Shown: in pieces, positions 25,844 through 34,931 of the stretch
How positions within the stretch are numbered: position 1 is the first letter of the stretch
Layout of the letters: each line of letters opens with the position of its first letter
Assembly (NCBI RefSeq): GCF_021739485.1
Contig: NZ_JAJFNK010000009.1
Location: 89,364 to 153,363 of the forward strand
DNA: 64,000 nucleotides
Source of the DNA: Alicyclobacillus tolerans
GTDB lineage: Bacteria > Bacillota > Bacilli > Alicyclobacillales > Alicyclobacillaceae
Direction of reading: 5' to 3'
Made by a program: the position numbers and the translations under genes
Notes under the pieces: generated by a model
Told to the model about the DNA's origin: nothing
What the model saw: the letters and a program-made list of their open reading frames with translations, nothing else
Databases searched by the model: none

Positions 25844-26032
25844 ATGAAAGAGACTTTGACACCAGAAGAGGTTGCACAATTGCTTGCGAAGGAGTTTTTG
25901 ACGCCACAGGAGATCGCTAAGTTAATGAGACTAAACGTCAAAACCGTTTATGTTCTTCTGGATAACGGAGAACTGCAAGGCAAGAAATGGGGAAACCAGT
26001 GGCGCGTTCACCGCAGCCAGTTGAATGCGTGA
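25844..26032 (+). CDS. Excisionase-family HTH protein (62 aa)
   Basis: 62 residues ending in a MerR-like helix-turn-helix of the excisionase (HTH_17) type: FLTPQEIAKLMRLNVKTVYV, LLDNGELQGKKWGNQWRVHR. The N-terminal 20 residues look like a partial duplicate of the helix (LTPEEVAQLLAKE). ATG 25844 follows AAGGAGACGGAG. It is divergent from int, where an excisionase/regulator is expected. Confidence 0.85.
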   Translation: MKETLTPEEVAQLLAKEFLTPQEIAKLMRLNVKTVYVLLDNGELQGKKWGNQWRVHRSQLNA

Positions 26033-26050
26033 AAAGATACAAAATATTTA

Positions 26051-26070
26051 TCGACACAATTCGACACAAA
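26051..26070. repeat. TCGACACAA direct repeat (candidate operator)
   Basis: TCGACACAAT and TCGACACAAA are adjacent (10-bp period) between the two HTH genes. A related TTCGACATCC lies at about 26191. Similar boxes occur at 43146 (reverse) and 44398-44423. Confidence 0.6.
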
Positions 26071-26222
26071 ATTGGTTGTGCGCTGAGAGTTGTTAGAGTC
26101 CCAATGAAACGCCTAAAATACGCTGGATATAGCGTCAAAGTGACTCAATAGCGAGAAACGAACACTGCATTTATGATAAATAGTGTCACGGTTCGACATC
26201 CACTAAGAAGGAGTGAACGACA

Positions 26223-26372
26223 ATGAACGAGTGGCTCAAAATTGAGGAAGCGGCTCAAATCCTGCGTGTTAATCCAACCACATTAAGGATTTGGGCACGA
26301 GAAGGCAAAATCAAAGCGAGAAAGTATGGTCGTTGCTGGAGGATTCATCGCAGTGTTGTTGAGGCCGCCTAA
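26223..26372 (+). CDS. Second excisionase-family HTH protein (49 aa)
   Basis: ATG 26223 follows AAGAAGGAGTG. 49 residues covering one complete HTH_17 domain: LKIEEAAQILRVNPTTLRIW, AREGKIKARKYGRCWRIHRS. It is about 190 bp after the first such gene and similar to it in layout. One may be the directionality factor and the other a regulator of the replicase. A strong terminator follows, so it is transcribed alone. Confidence 0.85.
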   Translation: MNEWLKIEEAAQILRVNPTTLRIWAREGKIKARKYGRCWRIHRSVVEAA

Positions 26373-26377
26373 CAACG

Positions 26378-26412
26378 ACAAAGGCCAGCGTCCTACCGCT
26401 GGCCTTTGTAAA
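26378..26412 (+). terminator. Terminator after small HTH gene
   Basis: ACAAAGGCCAGCG pairs perfectly with CGCTGGCCTTTGT around a 6-nt loop. Confidence 0.88.
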
Positions 26413-26498
26413 ACCGTCTCAGTTCCTATTCATCCGATGCTTTACAACCAATACTCCAACGCATTGCGAGTGCGTTTGGAACACTGGAGGGATTAGTC

Positions 26499-29400
26499 GT
26501 GCCTGAACACGATAACCATCCTCATGTCCAGTTTACACCGGACATAGGGTCACAGGCAAGCGGCTCTAGGCCGACAACCAAAAAGAAATCGAGCATTCCA
26601 GTAGAGATACAGATGCTCATCGCAATGGGGATCAAGGTTTTCCCGGTCTATCCGCGCAGTAAGATTCCGATCATTAAGGACTGGAACCATAGGGCAAGCA
26701 GTGACCCAAAACAGGTTCTTGTGTGGGCGATTTGCCACGCGAATTGCAGTTGGGGAGCCTTGATGGGGAAACCAAGCGGGGTTATAGCAATTGATGCCGA
26801 TGACTTGGACGACTTGCGGCATCTTGAATCGAAGTGCGGTGAACTACCCGAAGGGCCGACACAAATTACGGGAAGGCTCGGTGAACATCGGGTCTTTCGG
26901 TATCCAACTGGTGTGGACGAAATCGTTTCAGCCATAAAACTCGAAAAGCGAAATGTAGATGTTCGTGCCGATGACGCTTTTATCGTAGTCAGTCCCAGTG
27001 TTCACGGTGAAACTGGGCGGACATATGAATGGGATGCTGTTCGTCACCCGGAGAGTATGCCGCTACCTGAGTTACCGGAAAAGTGGATAGAGTTCCTGAA
27101 ATCACAACATGATACAAACCGCCATGCACGTAAGGTTCGTAGCAGTGTGCCGTGGAAATCAGTGCCGAACGATGATATTCGCAGGCTGGTGCCGAAAATC
27201 TGTCCACGGATGGACTACTTCGCGTCCAAACGTGGAGCGGTTGATGCAACATATGACGACTGGATCGGGATGGCTTCGGTAGGACATGCTCTGACGGATG
27301 ACGACACGTTGTTTCATGAGTGGAGTGCTGCTGATGAGGGTCGCTTCAACAAGTGGAAAACAGGCCGCAAATGGAGAAATACAGCGGATATGTCCCCACG
27401 TAGTTGCCACAGGATGCAGGCTGACCATCCATTGGATGCGTGCTTGAAGTGTCCTTTCTTTGAACGGAACAAGAACCCGTCATACCACGTTCGCGTGGCC
27501 TACGGCCAAGAACAGGGCGGTAGAGGGCCGTGGGGAGCACCACCGCCGACCCCGGAGGAACTGGAAGAACGTCGCAAAAAACACGATAAGGAGCGTGAGG
27601 CTTACATGGAGTCATTGCAGGGGTTAAACGAGGTTGCGGCTGGCATGGAGGCCACCGCACCGAAGATAGATGTAACAGTTGATGACTACGAAGGAGAATC
27701 CAACACTAAGGATGACGCTGGACAATCCCATGAGGACTATGACGCCCCACATACCGACAAACAAACCGACAAGGATCAGCGAATCGCTCATCTGACGGAA
27801 CAAATCCTTTTCGGTGTAAAACAAATATTGGATAAAACCAAAGAGCCAATGGACGTTAAGGACGAAATGATATGGGTTCTCATTGAACTGTTGAAGTTGC
27901 ACCCCTTCAAGTACGAAGATTCGCTGACGAGGCTTGCCCAAGCAGCACAAAAAATAAATTCTCGAACTCCAGCGTTCACTCGAACCTCACTCGATAAAGA
28001 GATCAAGTGGACTGTAAAGAAGGAGAAAGAAGACGGAGTACGCCGCGAATACCAGCTTGCTACTCTTAATAACGGTTATTACCGGGAACAGTCGGATGGA
28101 GAAGGAATTTCAACATACGACCGTGTGACAAATTTCCATTTATCAGCAAATGAAGTGTTGGAGATTGACAACATCGAATCTATATTCGATATGTCGGTCA
28201 AGGTCTACGCGGAAATTGAACGTAATCGTGAAATGCAGGTTGATTCTAAGGCATTCAATGACGCGAAGTTGTTCAAACAAGCCGTTCTACAACACGACAT
28301 GACTTTTGATGGGGAATCAAAAGATGTCATGGCCTTGAAACGTATCATAATCGCGCAACAGCCGTCAGTCATTCGGGCAACAAGAGCCGTAGGGTTTCAT
28401 GGGCAAACATTCGTTTGGGAGGAAGGCCAAATTTCGAGAGACGGTGAGGAAAAGTTACGAGTGGTTCCATTTGGCAACTCAACGAAAGGAATCGTGAATT
28501 GGTCTGAGTATAACGAAACATTTTGGCGTGCCTTGGCAAAGGAAATCTGTGTTCGAATATGGGATGTAAATCATCGGACGAAGGTCGCCCTTGCTATGGG
28601 GTGGATGATGGCCAGTGTTTTTGCGCCAGTTATACGGCAGTCAATGCCTAATAAGAGGTCGTTCCCACTACTTGAACTGTATGGAACACGAGGCTCAGGT
28701 AAGACGAGCTTGACGACATTGATAACCCGCATGTTGCGTGGCAACGACAAGGTCGTTGGTTGTAAGGATACTAAGTTTCCTAAACTGCATGGGCTTGCTA
28801 GTCAAAACTCCCTGCCGTTTGTCTTGGATGAGTATCGCAGGAGTGAAATGACAGCGGAGGAGGTCAATTACATACACAATTTGCTAAAACGCGCCTATGA
28901 CTCTGAGACTTCAGAACGAGGACGTTCGAATCAGACAATTGTGGAATACCCCTTGGTCGCACCAGTTATTGTGTTAGGGGAGTCCCAGTTTAACATCGAT
29001 GCTTTGGTTGAGCGGACGATCTTCATTCACATGGACAAAGAAGTTACGGAAACGCCAAAATATCAAGACGTGCATTCGAGCATTTCTTCGCTTTCACTTG
29101 AGCGATTCGGAGAAGGACTTATCCGAATGGCAATCGAACAGGACTGGTTGGGGTTGATTCCGTCGCTTTTTCAAAAGAATCTGTCGTCAGTACGAATTCA
29201 AGAGCGGGACTACAGAGAAGAAAATCCGGGTAGTCTAGGACTTATTGAAAGACAGCAACTCAATTTGGCTACCGTTTTTACTGGACTAGATTTATGGAAA
29301 CGTCTTGCGAATGAGGTACATGCTGAGTTTGAAAGTCCACTGCCGGATGCGGATGAATTGCGCACAGAGTACATGAACGGTATTTACGGTGGTCAATCTC

Positions 29401-29756
29401 CATTAAACCCCATCGACAAGTTGATGCAGGCCACAGAAGTGATTCTTAACAATCCTCGGTACCGTGAAGGTGTGGACTACGGAATGTATGGGATAAGGGA
29501 TGTGCGAATCCACGCAAAGTCATGGCATGATGCGCTTACCAGATACTATCGGGACATGGATAGGAAGTACGAGATTCAAGACTGGGAAATCACAAGATCG
29601 GAAATTCTGTCTATGATCGGGAAAGAAGGGTCATACGTTATTGCTCTCAAACCGTTAGAGCTAAATGGCAAGACACAACGGGTTCTCCAAATTGACGCCG
29701 AAATTTTGCAGAAAAAGCTCGACATCGACCCCAAAAACTTCGACTGTACAATCTAA
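26499..29756 (+). CDS. Primase-polymerase / P-loop ATPase replication protein, 1085 aa
   Basis: The N-terminal ~200 residues form an AEP-type prim-pol domain: MGIKVFPVYPRSKIPI, Asp99/Asp101 in VIAIDADDLDDL, the conserved His130 (GEHRVF), and VSPSVHGETGRTYEW. A PriCT-like region follows (about 225-325, DDWIGMASVGHALTDDD) ending in a Cys-containing segment, then an acidic linker. A helicase-type ATPase comes after: Walker A GTRGSGKT at 729-736, Walker B LPFVLDEY. It should prime and unwind DNA to replicate the excised element. GTG 26499 follows GGAGGG by seven bases. The candidate origin lies directly downstream. Confidence 0.9.
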   Translation: MPEHDNHPHVQFTPDIGSQASGSRPTTKKKSSIPVEIQMLIAMGIKVFPVYPRSKIPIIKDWNHRASSDPKQVLVWAICHANCSWGALMGKPSGVIAIDADDLDDLRHLESKCGELPEGPTQITGRLGEHRVFRYPTGVDEIVSAIKLEKRNVDVRADDAFIVVSPSVHGETGRTYEWDAVRHPESMPLPELPEKWIEFLKSQHDTNRHARKVRSSVPWKSVPNDDIRRLVPKICPRMDYFASKRGAVDATYDDWIGMASVGHALTDDDTLFHEWSAADEGRFNKWKTGRKWRNTADMSPRSCHRMQADHPLDACLKCPFFERNKNPSYHVRVAYGQEQGGRGPWGAPPPTPEELEERRKKHDKEREAYMESLQGLNEVAAGMEATAPKIDVTVDDYEGESNTKDDAGQSHEDYDAPHTDKQTDKDQRIAHLTEQILFGVKQILDKTKEPMDVKDEMIWVLIELLKLHPFKYEDSLTRLAQAAQKINSRTPAFTRTSLDKEIKWTVKKEKEDGVRREYQLATLNNGYYREQSDGEGISTYDRVTNFHLSANEVLEIDNIESIFDMSVKVYAEIERNREMQVDSKAFNDAKLFKQAVLQHDMTFDGESKDVMALKRIIIAQQPSVIRATRAVGFHGQTFVWEEGQISRDGEEKLRVVPFGNSTKGIVNWSEYNETFWRALAKEICVRIWDVNHRTKVALAMGWMMASVFAPVIRQSMPNKRSFPLLELYGTRGSGKTSLTTLITRMLRGNDKVVGCKDTKFPKLHGLASQNSLPFVLDEYRRSEMTAEEVNYIHNLLKRAYDSETSERGRSNQTIVEYPLVAPVIVLGESQFNIDALVERTIFIHMDKEVTETPKYQDVHSSISSLSLERFGEGLIRMAIEQDWLGLIPSLFQKNLSSVRIQERDYREENPGSLGLIERQQLNLATVFTGLDLWKRLANEVHAEFESPLPDADELRTEYMNGIYGGQSPLNPIDKLMQATEVILNNPRYREGVDYGMYGIRDVRIHAKSWHDALTRYYRDMDRKYEIQDWEITRSEILSMIGKEGSYVIALKPLELNGKTQRVLQIDAEILQKKLDIDPKNFDCTI

Positions 29757-29765
29757 TCGAGTGTC

Positions 29766-29799
29766 GCCCGGACATCATTTCAATGTCCGGGCTTTTTGT
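29766..29799 (+). terminator. Terminator after replicase gene
   Basis: GCCCGGACAT pairs with ATGTCCGGGC, followed by TTTTT. Confidence 0.92.
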
Positions 29800-29804
29800 C
29801 ATTT

Positions 29805-30183
29805 GATTACGGGTGCCTGTAATCTGTGTGTCTTACAGTTGCACGGATTTCTAGGAAGTTGGTTTGCCAGATTACATTTGGCTGTAATCCGGCTCGACCT
29901 ACGGTTGCAAGGGGCTCTTGGCTTTTTGAGCATCAGATTACAATTTTGAGCCGGGAGGTTGTGCCTATCTCTCGGTATTTGTGTGTTGTGAGTAGCACGA
30001 AAGATGACTCTCTATAAAAACTATACCTAAGTAATTTTGTAATCTACATACGAAAATGCCATAAGACTGTTGCAAGGCTAAGATATGCGAGATTACAAAG
30101 AAGTGTAATCTGCTGTAATCCTGTGTAATCTACATGCGAAGACACCCTTAGATAGCTACAGTTCAAGGAATTGCAGGATTACA
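29805..30183. other. GATTACA dyad/iteron array, candidate replication origin
   Basis: Eleven GATTAC(A)/(T)GTAATC boxes occur in 379 bp: 29805, 29818, 29870, 29883, 29936, 30038, 30091, 30104, 30114, 30124 and 30177. Three form 20-bp dyads GATTAC[AG]-N6-TGTAATC (29805, 29870, 30091). Four TGTAATC...GATTACA units of 59-60 bp are present (29818, 29883, 30038, 30124), and three boxes at 30104-30130 repeat every 10 bp. No gene overlaps. The position right after the replicase suggests an origin; an operator array is the alternative. Confidence 0.72.
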
Positions 30184-30202
30184 GGCGTACCCAATGTTTC
30201 GG

Positions 30203-30300
30203 TTGCACCCTCCCCCGTCACCCCACGCCCCGTTCTCCGCCACTCCAATACCCTGAATCCCTACCACGCCCAAACGCCGCAAAGCCGCCAGTGCCGTCAC
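30203..30300. other. C-rich, G-poor stretch upstream of lipoprotein gene
   Basis: Strong strand bias (many CCC runs on plus), next to the iteron array. No supported gene; a 74-aa minus frame exists but lacks a ribosome site. Confidence 0.35.
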
Positions 30301-30352
30301 GTTTATCTGGCCTGCGACGTCAAACGAGGAGTGATGAAGGGAGAGAGCACGG

Positions 30353-30769
30353 ATGAAGTCTTTATATACTTTGTTGGCGTTTTCCATTATCGGGACAGCT
30401 TTTCTTGTGTCGGGTTGCGGCGCGATGCCATCTCAACATCCCGCGAGGACGAGCGTAGCAACTGCCACCAACACGCCAATATCATCGCATAAAAACATAT
30501 GGATCGAGTACACACGCAACACGGCGTACCAAGAACACCAAGGCCCGACGTATTGGGTGCTGACGAATAAGCAAGTCAATCATATTGGACAGTTCCTCGG
30601 GGCAATTGACGACCCATCGACTCAAAGTGGCTGGCACTCAAATGGACTGAGTGTTGGGACAAAGTTCTTTGCCATACCGGGAACCCCATCGACTAAGGCG
30701 TTTGCTGTACAAATGAAAGATGGAATGTATTTAGAAGCGGTGCTTGTTGGAAGTAAGAAACCGAGCTAG
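30353..30769 (+). CDS. Small lipoprotein, 138 aa
   Basis: A signal peptide with lipobox (LVSGCG, Cys22) is followed by a Ser/Thr linker and a compact domain of about 90 residues (IWIEYTRNTAYQEHQG, YWVLTNKQVNHIGQFLG, AFAVQMKDGMYLEAVLVG). Surface-exposed and lipid-anchored. No family recognised; a fold of substrate-inhibitor type is possible. ATG 30353 follows AAGGGAGAGAG. Element cargo. Confidence 0.75.
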   Translation: MKSLYTLLAFSIIGTAFLVSGCGAMPSQHPARTSVATATNTPISSHKNIWIEYTRNTAYQEHQGPTYWVLTNKQVNHIGQFLGAIDDPSTQSGWHSNGLSVGTKFFAIPGTPSTKAFAVQMKDGMYLEAVLVGSKKPS

Positions 30770-30794
30770 CCCGCGAGGTAGTGAAGATATTCAA

Positions 30795-30834
30795 CACCAA
30801 AGCGCGGCCCACTCAAGCTGCGCTTTGGTGTTTG
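30795..30834 (+). terminator. Terminator after lipoprotein gene
   Basis: CACCAAAGCGC pairs with GCGCTTTGGTG, followed by TTTG. The region 30835-31180 beyond it is another C-rich stretch without a supported gene. Confidence 0.85.
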
Positions 30835-31189
30835 TGCTCGTCTCTCCGTCATTTTCGCCCACCTATGAACTGCAAATGCCGTTGTTACCCCCGAATCCCC
30901 GCCCGGAACGCCGAAAACCGTCTCACGCCATGAAACACCTTCACCCGCCAACCCACGTCCGCCAAGCACTGTTTCCCGCTCCTTGCAACCCCGTGCTTCG
31001 TACTTACTCAGAGTCATCGCAGGGAGGGGAGAAAACCTCTATTAGTGTTGTTCAACCGCGACCGAGAAAGCCGCGAATGGCAAGGGGTTATATCTAACAA
31101 CTGCATTGCATTCAACCCATCACACTTCGCTCTCAACACAACTGCGAAAACTGCATCATTTTGTACTGGTTAAAAACTAGCAAATTATC

Positions 31190-31218
31190 TTGACGAACAG
31201 AATTGGAAAGATTATACT
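31190..31218 (+). promoter_or_regulatory. Promoter upstream of 217-aa gene
   Basis: TTGACG (31190-31195) and TATACT (31213-31218) are 17 bp apart. Confidence 0.7.
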
Positions 31219-31282
31219 AAGCTAAATAATGTGACAGTTAATTACTTGCATATAAATATTAGTCCGTAGGAGTGTGATTCTC

Positions 31283-31936
31283 GTGGACGCAAAGACACGT
31301 AACAGCTTTTTAGGAGCGTCTATGTTTTTGGAACACGTTGGCCAACTGCAACCCTCTGTCATCGAGAAAGCGAACTACGTTGCAAGGCAGGGCGGGTACG
31401 AGATTCCAGATGACATTGAGGAATCACTATCGTCTGATGATAGGAAAGACATTGTCAAAGCCTGTGCTATGACTGTTCTATTAAGCCAAGATCGAGCGGC
31501 CACTGAGCTAGAGCAGCTTGTCATGCTACATATCGTTGACGCTACAGTTCAACGCGATTTCTTGCCAGCCCACAGTGCATTCGATGTGATGTACGACGTG
31601 TTCGGAATGGAGCCGAGTAACGCGGACGGTTGGACAATTCAGAACTGGCAAAGTTCGCTTAATTCGATAGTCAGATTTGAGTGGCCATTGATTGAGCGGC
31701 AGTTGACAGAACTCCGCGACAAGGCAAGCCGAAACGTGTTGAGGGCTAACGATTTAATTCAACATGAATTGGCTGATGCTAGGGCGTATTGGGAGCAGAT
31801 TTTGCAGCGGAACAAGGACTACGTGGAAACTTCGCGCAAACCGACTTTTGATGACGCACTAGCGATTTACAATGCTGCTGCCGATGCGGCATGGCAGTAT
31901 AAAATTGAAATTGCGACAGCAAGGCCATTGTTTTAG
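31283..31936 (+). CDS. Unrecognised protein, 217 aa
   Basis: GTG 31283 lies about ten bases after GTAGGAGTG. The protein is soluble, largely helical and acidic (LEQLVMLHIVDATVQRDFLP, WPLIERQLTELRDKASRNV). No known motif. It has a good promoter of its own and precedes the RHH-like/replication-relaxation pair by 80 nt, so it may belong to the element's maintenance module. Confidence 0.72.
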   Translation: MDAKTRNSFLGASMFLEHVGQLQPSVIEKANYVARQGGYEIPDDIEESLSSDDRKDIVKACAMTVLLSQDRAATELEQLVMLHIVDATVQRDFLPAHSAFDVMYDVFGMEPSNADGWTIQNWQSSLNSIVRFEWPLIERQLTELRDKASRNVLRANDLIQHELADARAYWEQILQRNKDYVETSRKPTFDDALAIYNAAADAAWQYKIEIATARPLF

Positions 31937-32017
31937 TGCCAGTACGATGAAGTGGAGATAATGTCAGATTAACGGTGATATGTCATACCTAACGCCAGTA
32001 AGTGAGGGGGTGTTTTA

Positions 32018-32461
32018 ATGAGTGAGGAAAAGCAACGCGGACGACCGCCAAAGCCTGCATCGGTTGTGCGCAAAGGCGAGTTGATCGTGTACCTGCAAAA
32101 AGGCATGTTGGAAGACTTTCGTGCGGAAGCGGAAAAACAGGAGGTCAGCATGTCAACGTTGGCCGGAAAACTTATCGAAGATTTTCTGTATGCCCCTAAG
32201 ATAGGCGGCACATCGGCACCAACTGCACAGGAAATTGCAAGTGAGGTTGCACGCCTGCTCCGCGACGAAACGATTCTTGGTGACAATTTGGCACCAATAT
32301 CATGCGAACCCGAATTGGTTCTCGGTGACAAATTGTCACCACAATCACCAGACCCCGCTTCCCGAGCGGCGGAGACGGTTCAACAGCGGGGCGATAATGG
32401 CGGCGGCAATGTAGCACCAAGAACGATGAAACGACGAGGCGAAGGAGGCGGAGCGACATGA
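32018..32461 (+). CDS. Ribbon-helix-helix-like DNA-binding protein
   Basis: 147 residues. GRPPKPAS at the N-terminus is an AT-hook-like basic stretch. LIVYLQKGMLEDFRAEAEKQ followed by VSMSTLAGKLIEDFL fits an RHH (CopG-type) fold. The C-terminal half is low complexity with two similar segments, ILGDNLAPISCEP and VLGDKLSPQSPD. Its stop overlaps the next start (ATGA). Such proteins act in plasmid copy control or as relaxase accessory factors. Confidence 0.65.
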   Translation: MSEEKQRGRPPKPASVVRKGELIVYLQKGMLEDFRAEAEKQEVSMSTLAGKLIEDFLYAPKIGGTSAPTAQEIASEVARLLRDETILGDNLAPISCEPELVLGDKLSPQSPDPASRAAETVQQRGDNGGGNVAPRTMKRRGEGGGAT

Positions 32462-33129
32462 TACTCAAGTACCTAAACCCAGAAACCTCGTATGCCTCTA
32501 CGGAGCGAGTGTTGGCGGTGATTGGCACAGGAGCAGTTCGGCGTGACCAGTTGCTCTATTTACTGTCACCCTGTATCCAGCGTGCTCGGACAGATCAAGT
32601 GTTGCATCAATTTCGACAAAGAGGTTGGCTCAAGACTTACTACACGTCTGGAAAAGGTGAAGCAATTTACACTTTGTCCAAGAAGGGACTTCAACAAGTT
32701 AGGGAGGACGATTCAAAGCCGATTCGTCAGCGAATCGGCCATCACATTGCAGTCAACGATGTATTGATACATTGCGTCGATGAGTTTGGTGTCAATGGTT
32801 GGGAGTGGGTCTATGCCACTGACAGCCCTGCAGAGGAGTGGCAACTTCCGCCAGCGAGGGTGCAAACTGGGGCGGGCCAATGGCATATCGATGTGGACGA
32901 TGGGGCAAGGCTGTCTCGTCAACTCTACGACAGATGCCACCGATTCAAGCGGCTATTGTCCCAGTCGGGACGACCTGAGAGGGTGTTGTTCGTCGCTCAG
33001 ACACAGGAGCGGGAGCAATACCTGAGACGCAGGGTAACAGGGTTGAGTAGTGATAGGGTTAGGTTTTCAGTTTGTAACGTGGATCAGGTAGTAGAGTACC
33101 TTGTGGGCACAACAGTAGCAACAGGCTGA
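32458..33129 (+). CDS. Replication-relaxation family-like protein
   Basis: 223 residues. The N-terminal winged-helix part (AVRRDQLLYLLSPCIQRART, LHQFRQRGWLKTYY, GEAIYTLSKKGLQQV) is followed by RIGHHIAVNDVLIHCVDEFG and a nuclease-like segment (WHIDVDDGARLSRQLYDRC). This layout matches the Replic_Relax family found on Gram-positive plasmids and ICEs, thought to help mobilisation or replication. It is translationally coupled to the RHH-like gene. Family call is from recalled pattern. Confidence 0.7.
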   Translation: MILKYLNPETSYASTERVLAVIGTGAVRRDQLLYLLSPCIQRARTDQVLHQFRQRGWLKTYYTSGKGEAIYTLSKKGLQQVREDDSKPIRQRIGHHIAVNDVLIHCVDEFGVNGWEWVYATDSPAEEWQLPPARVQTGAGQWHIDVDDGARLSRQLYDRCHRFKRLLSQSGRPERVLFVAQTQEREQYLRRRVTGLSSDRVRFSVCNVDQVVEYLVGTTVATG

Positions 33130-33361
33130 TCCAAGAGCCATAGTAGTTTCGTGGCAAGACGCAAAACTGGAGAGGTTGGGAAGACCTCGGAGGCGGTAAC
33201 CAAGAACCATGTACTTTGATCTTATTCATGCGGCTGTATATGGAACGGGAACTCGAATTATCACCATTTTATCTCCTTTTTAGCACCAAATTAACACGTT
33301 TTTCTATGGGGTCACTCGTGTTTTGTCATACAGAGCCTGTCAAAGTGAAGGAGTGGATAAA

Positions 33362-34834
33362 ATGAAACGAAATCGCGTTCTCGCGGTGTTTTCAGCAAGT
33401 TTCGCCCTCGCAGGTGTGCTAACATCGTTGCCAGCAACTGCTAACGCTGCCTCGTACTACACATATTACCCGACCGCTGTTCAAGTGAACGGCTCAACGG
33501 TTAGTACACCGGGGCACATCACAGAAAAAGACCCATTCGGCGGCTCAAACGGTGCTGTGACATCATTTTTACCAATCTGGTACATTGACCAAGCCCTCGG
33601 CAAGTTCAATGTAAAGGTAAGTTGGATTGGTACAACTGGTATTCTGAATCTGACCACGCCATCGGGGATGACAGTGAACTATCCGTCTGCACCGCGTCCT
33701 GTGACGATCAACAGTGGCACAATGGAAATTGAAATCAACGGCAAGGTCGTCACCTATGTGCCGCGTATTTCCTATTACGACGAGGGAAGTGGTGGAATCA
33801 TCACAACCTTCGTGCCTGTGTACTACTTGGAAAAGGCTATTGGGTACATGGGTGTCCAGACAGGCTGGAACGGCGTAGACTGGACGATGCAGTATGGTTC
33901 TACAACGCCTCCGACGCAAGTAACAGGTAGTACGCCAAAGTTAGATGCAGCGATTGCCTTTGCAAAAGCGGTTGGTCTGCCACAGGATACATCGGGCGTA
34001 AATCCATACAGTGACGTTCCACAGAGCGATTGGGGCTATGTCCATGCTTTGACCGAGAACTACACATGGGTAAACCCTAGTGGTGACGGGGCCACAGTAG
34101 CCATGAACGCCCCATTGCTTAGTGCAGACAGCAGTTCTAAGTTTGGTTCTGCTGACAATGTGACTGCATCAACCATCGACCGTGCGTTCCAAATCTTTAA
34201 CGGATTGGCTACGGGTCATGACAGCTACCTGCCCGGTGGAAGTGTCGTCGGACTTGGTAACGCAACTGGACTGAACGCAGGACTCAGCACAACGAGTGGA
34301 AACCTGACCGAGAGCGACTTTGCAACAATGTCAGCGAACCTAGCGACCATCGAGAAGGGTTACAAGAGCCTTGGAAACGGTGAGTACCAGTTGGTTTACC
34401 GTCCGAACCCGAAAAGCTATTGGACAACGAGTGTTCCGGCATCCACCTACGCGCAGGATTGGGCTACGGCAATTTCGACCATTGACAAAACTGTTGTTGT
34501 GTCGGCGAAGCCGGGGGCTTATGAAACCAAGACTATCGGGTTATCAGATAGGGTTTCACCAACAGGAAACTATCTTGTTGTTGCTGGCGTAAGTAGCCCA
34601 GAGCAGTATTCGGTTAATGGTGGTTCAACGTGGCATACCGCTAACGGGGACATCGGATACGACAGTGGCGACCCGGCTAATGGTGGCCAAGCAACGGCAC
34701 CGAGCTACGTGTTAATTAAGGATACTAACGGCGGTGGAATTACAGTGATGTATGATTACAACAACAACGCTGTTGAGTTTGGATCAAGCAGCCTTTGGTA
34801 CAGCAACGGTCAACTCATTGCCACGTATCAGTAA
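33362..34834 (+). CDS. Secreted protein with two stalk-like repeats, 490 aa
   Basis: A signal peptide ends near residue 30 (PATANAASYY). Two similar units follow, each with a strand-rich Val/Tyr pattern: VQVNGSTVSTPGHITE ... FLPIWYIDQALGKFNVK and IEINGKVVTYVPRISY ... FVPVYYLEKAIGYMGVQ. They resemble stalk or copper-amine-oxidase N-terminal-like domains. The remaining ~300 residues are Ser/Thr/Gly-rich with no motif I know. ATG 33362 follows GAAGGAG. Probably surface-exposed cargo. Confidence 0.75.
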   Translation: MKRNRVLAVFSASFALAGVLTSLPATANAASYYTYYPTAVQVNGSTVSTPGHITEKDPFGGSNGAVTSFLPIWYIDQALGKFNVKVSWIGTTGILNLTTPSGMTVNYPSAPRPVTINSGTMEIEINGKVVTYVPRISYYDEGSGGIITTFVPVYYLEKAIGYMGVQTGWNGVDWTMQYGSTTPPTQVTGSTPKLDAAIAFAKAVGLPQDTSGVNPYSDVPQSDWGYVHALTENYTWVNPSGDGATVAMNAPLLSADSSSKFGSADNVTASTIDRAFQIFNGLATGHDSYLPGGSVVGLGNATGLNAGLSTTSGNLTESDFATMSANLATIEKGYKSLGNGEYQLVYRPNPKSYWTTSVPASTYAQDWATAISTIDKTVVVSAKPGAYETKTIGLSDRVSPTGNYLVVAGVSSPEQYSVNGGSTWHTANGDIGYDSGDPANGGQATAPSYVLIKDTNGGGITVMYDYNNNAVEFGSSSLWYSNGQLIATYQ

Positions 34835-34859
34835 AAAAAGCACCATATTTTCACCGAAC

Positions 34860-34898
34860 AAGCCGTCCTCCCTGAAATGGAGGACGGCTTGTTTTTGT
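34860..34898 (+). terminator. Terminator after secreted-protein gene
   Basis: AAGCCGTCCTCC pairs perfectly with GGAGGACGGCTT, followed by GTTTTTG. Confidence 0.92.
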
Positions 34899-34931
34899 CA
34901 TACGGCAGGGCAATTAGTGAGGAGGGTCACA

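Noticed and set aside
30163..30387. A 74-codon minus frame in the C-rich stretch
   Set aside because: No ribosome site; it runs through the last GATTACA box and into the lipoprotein start.
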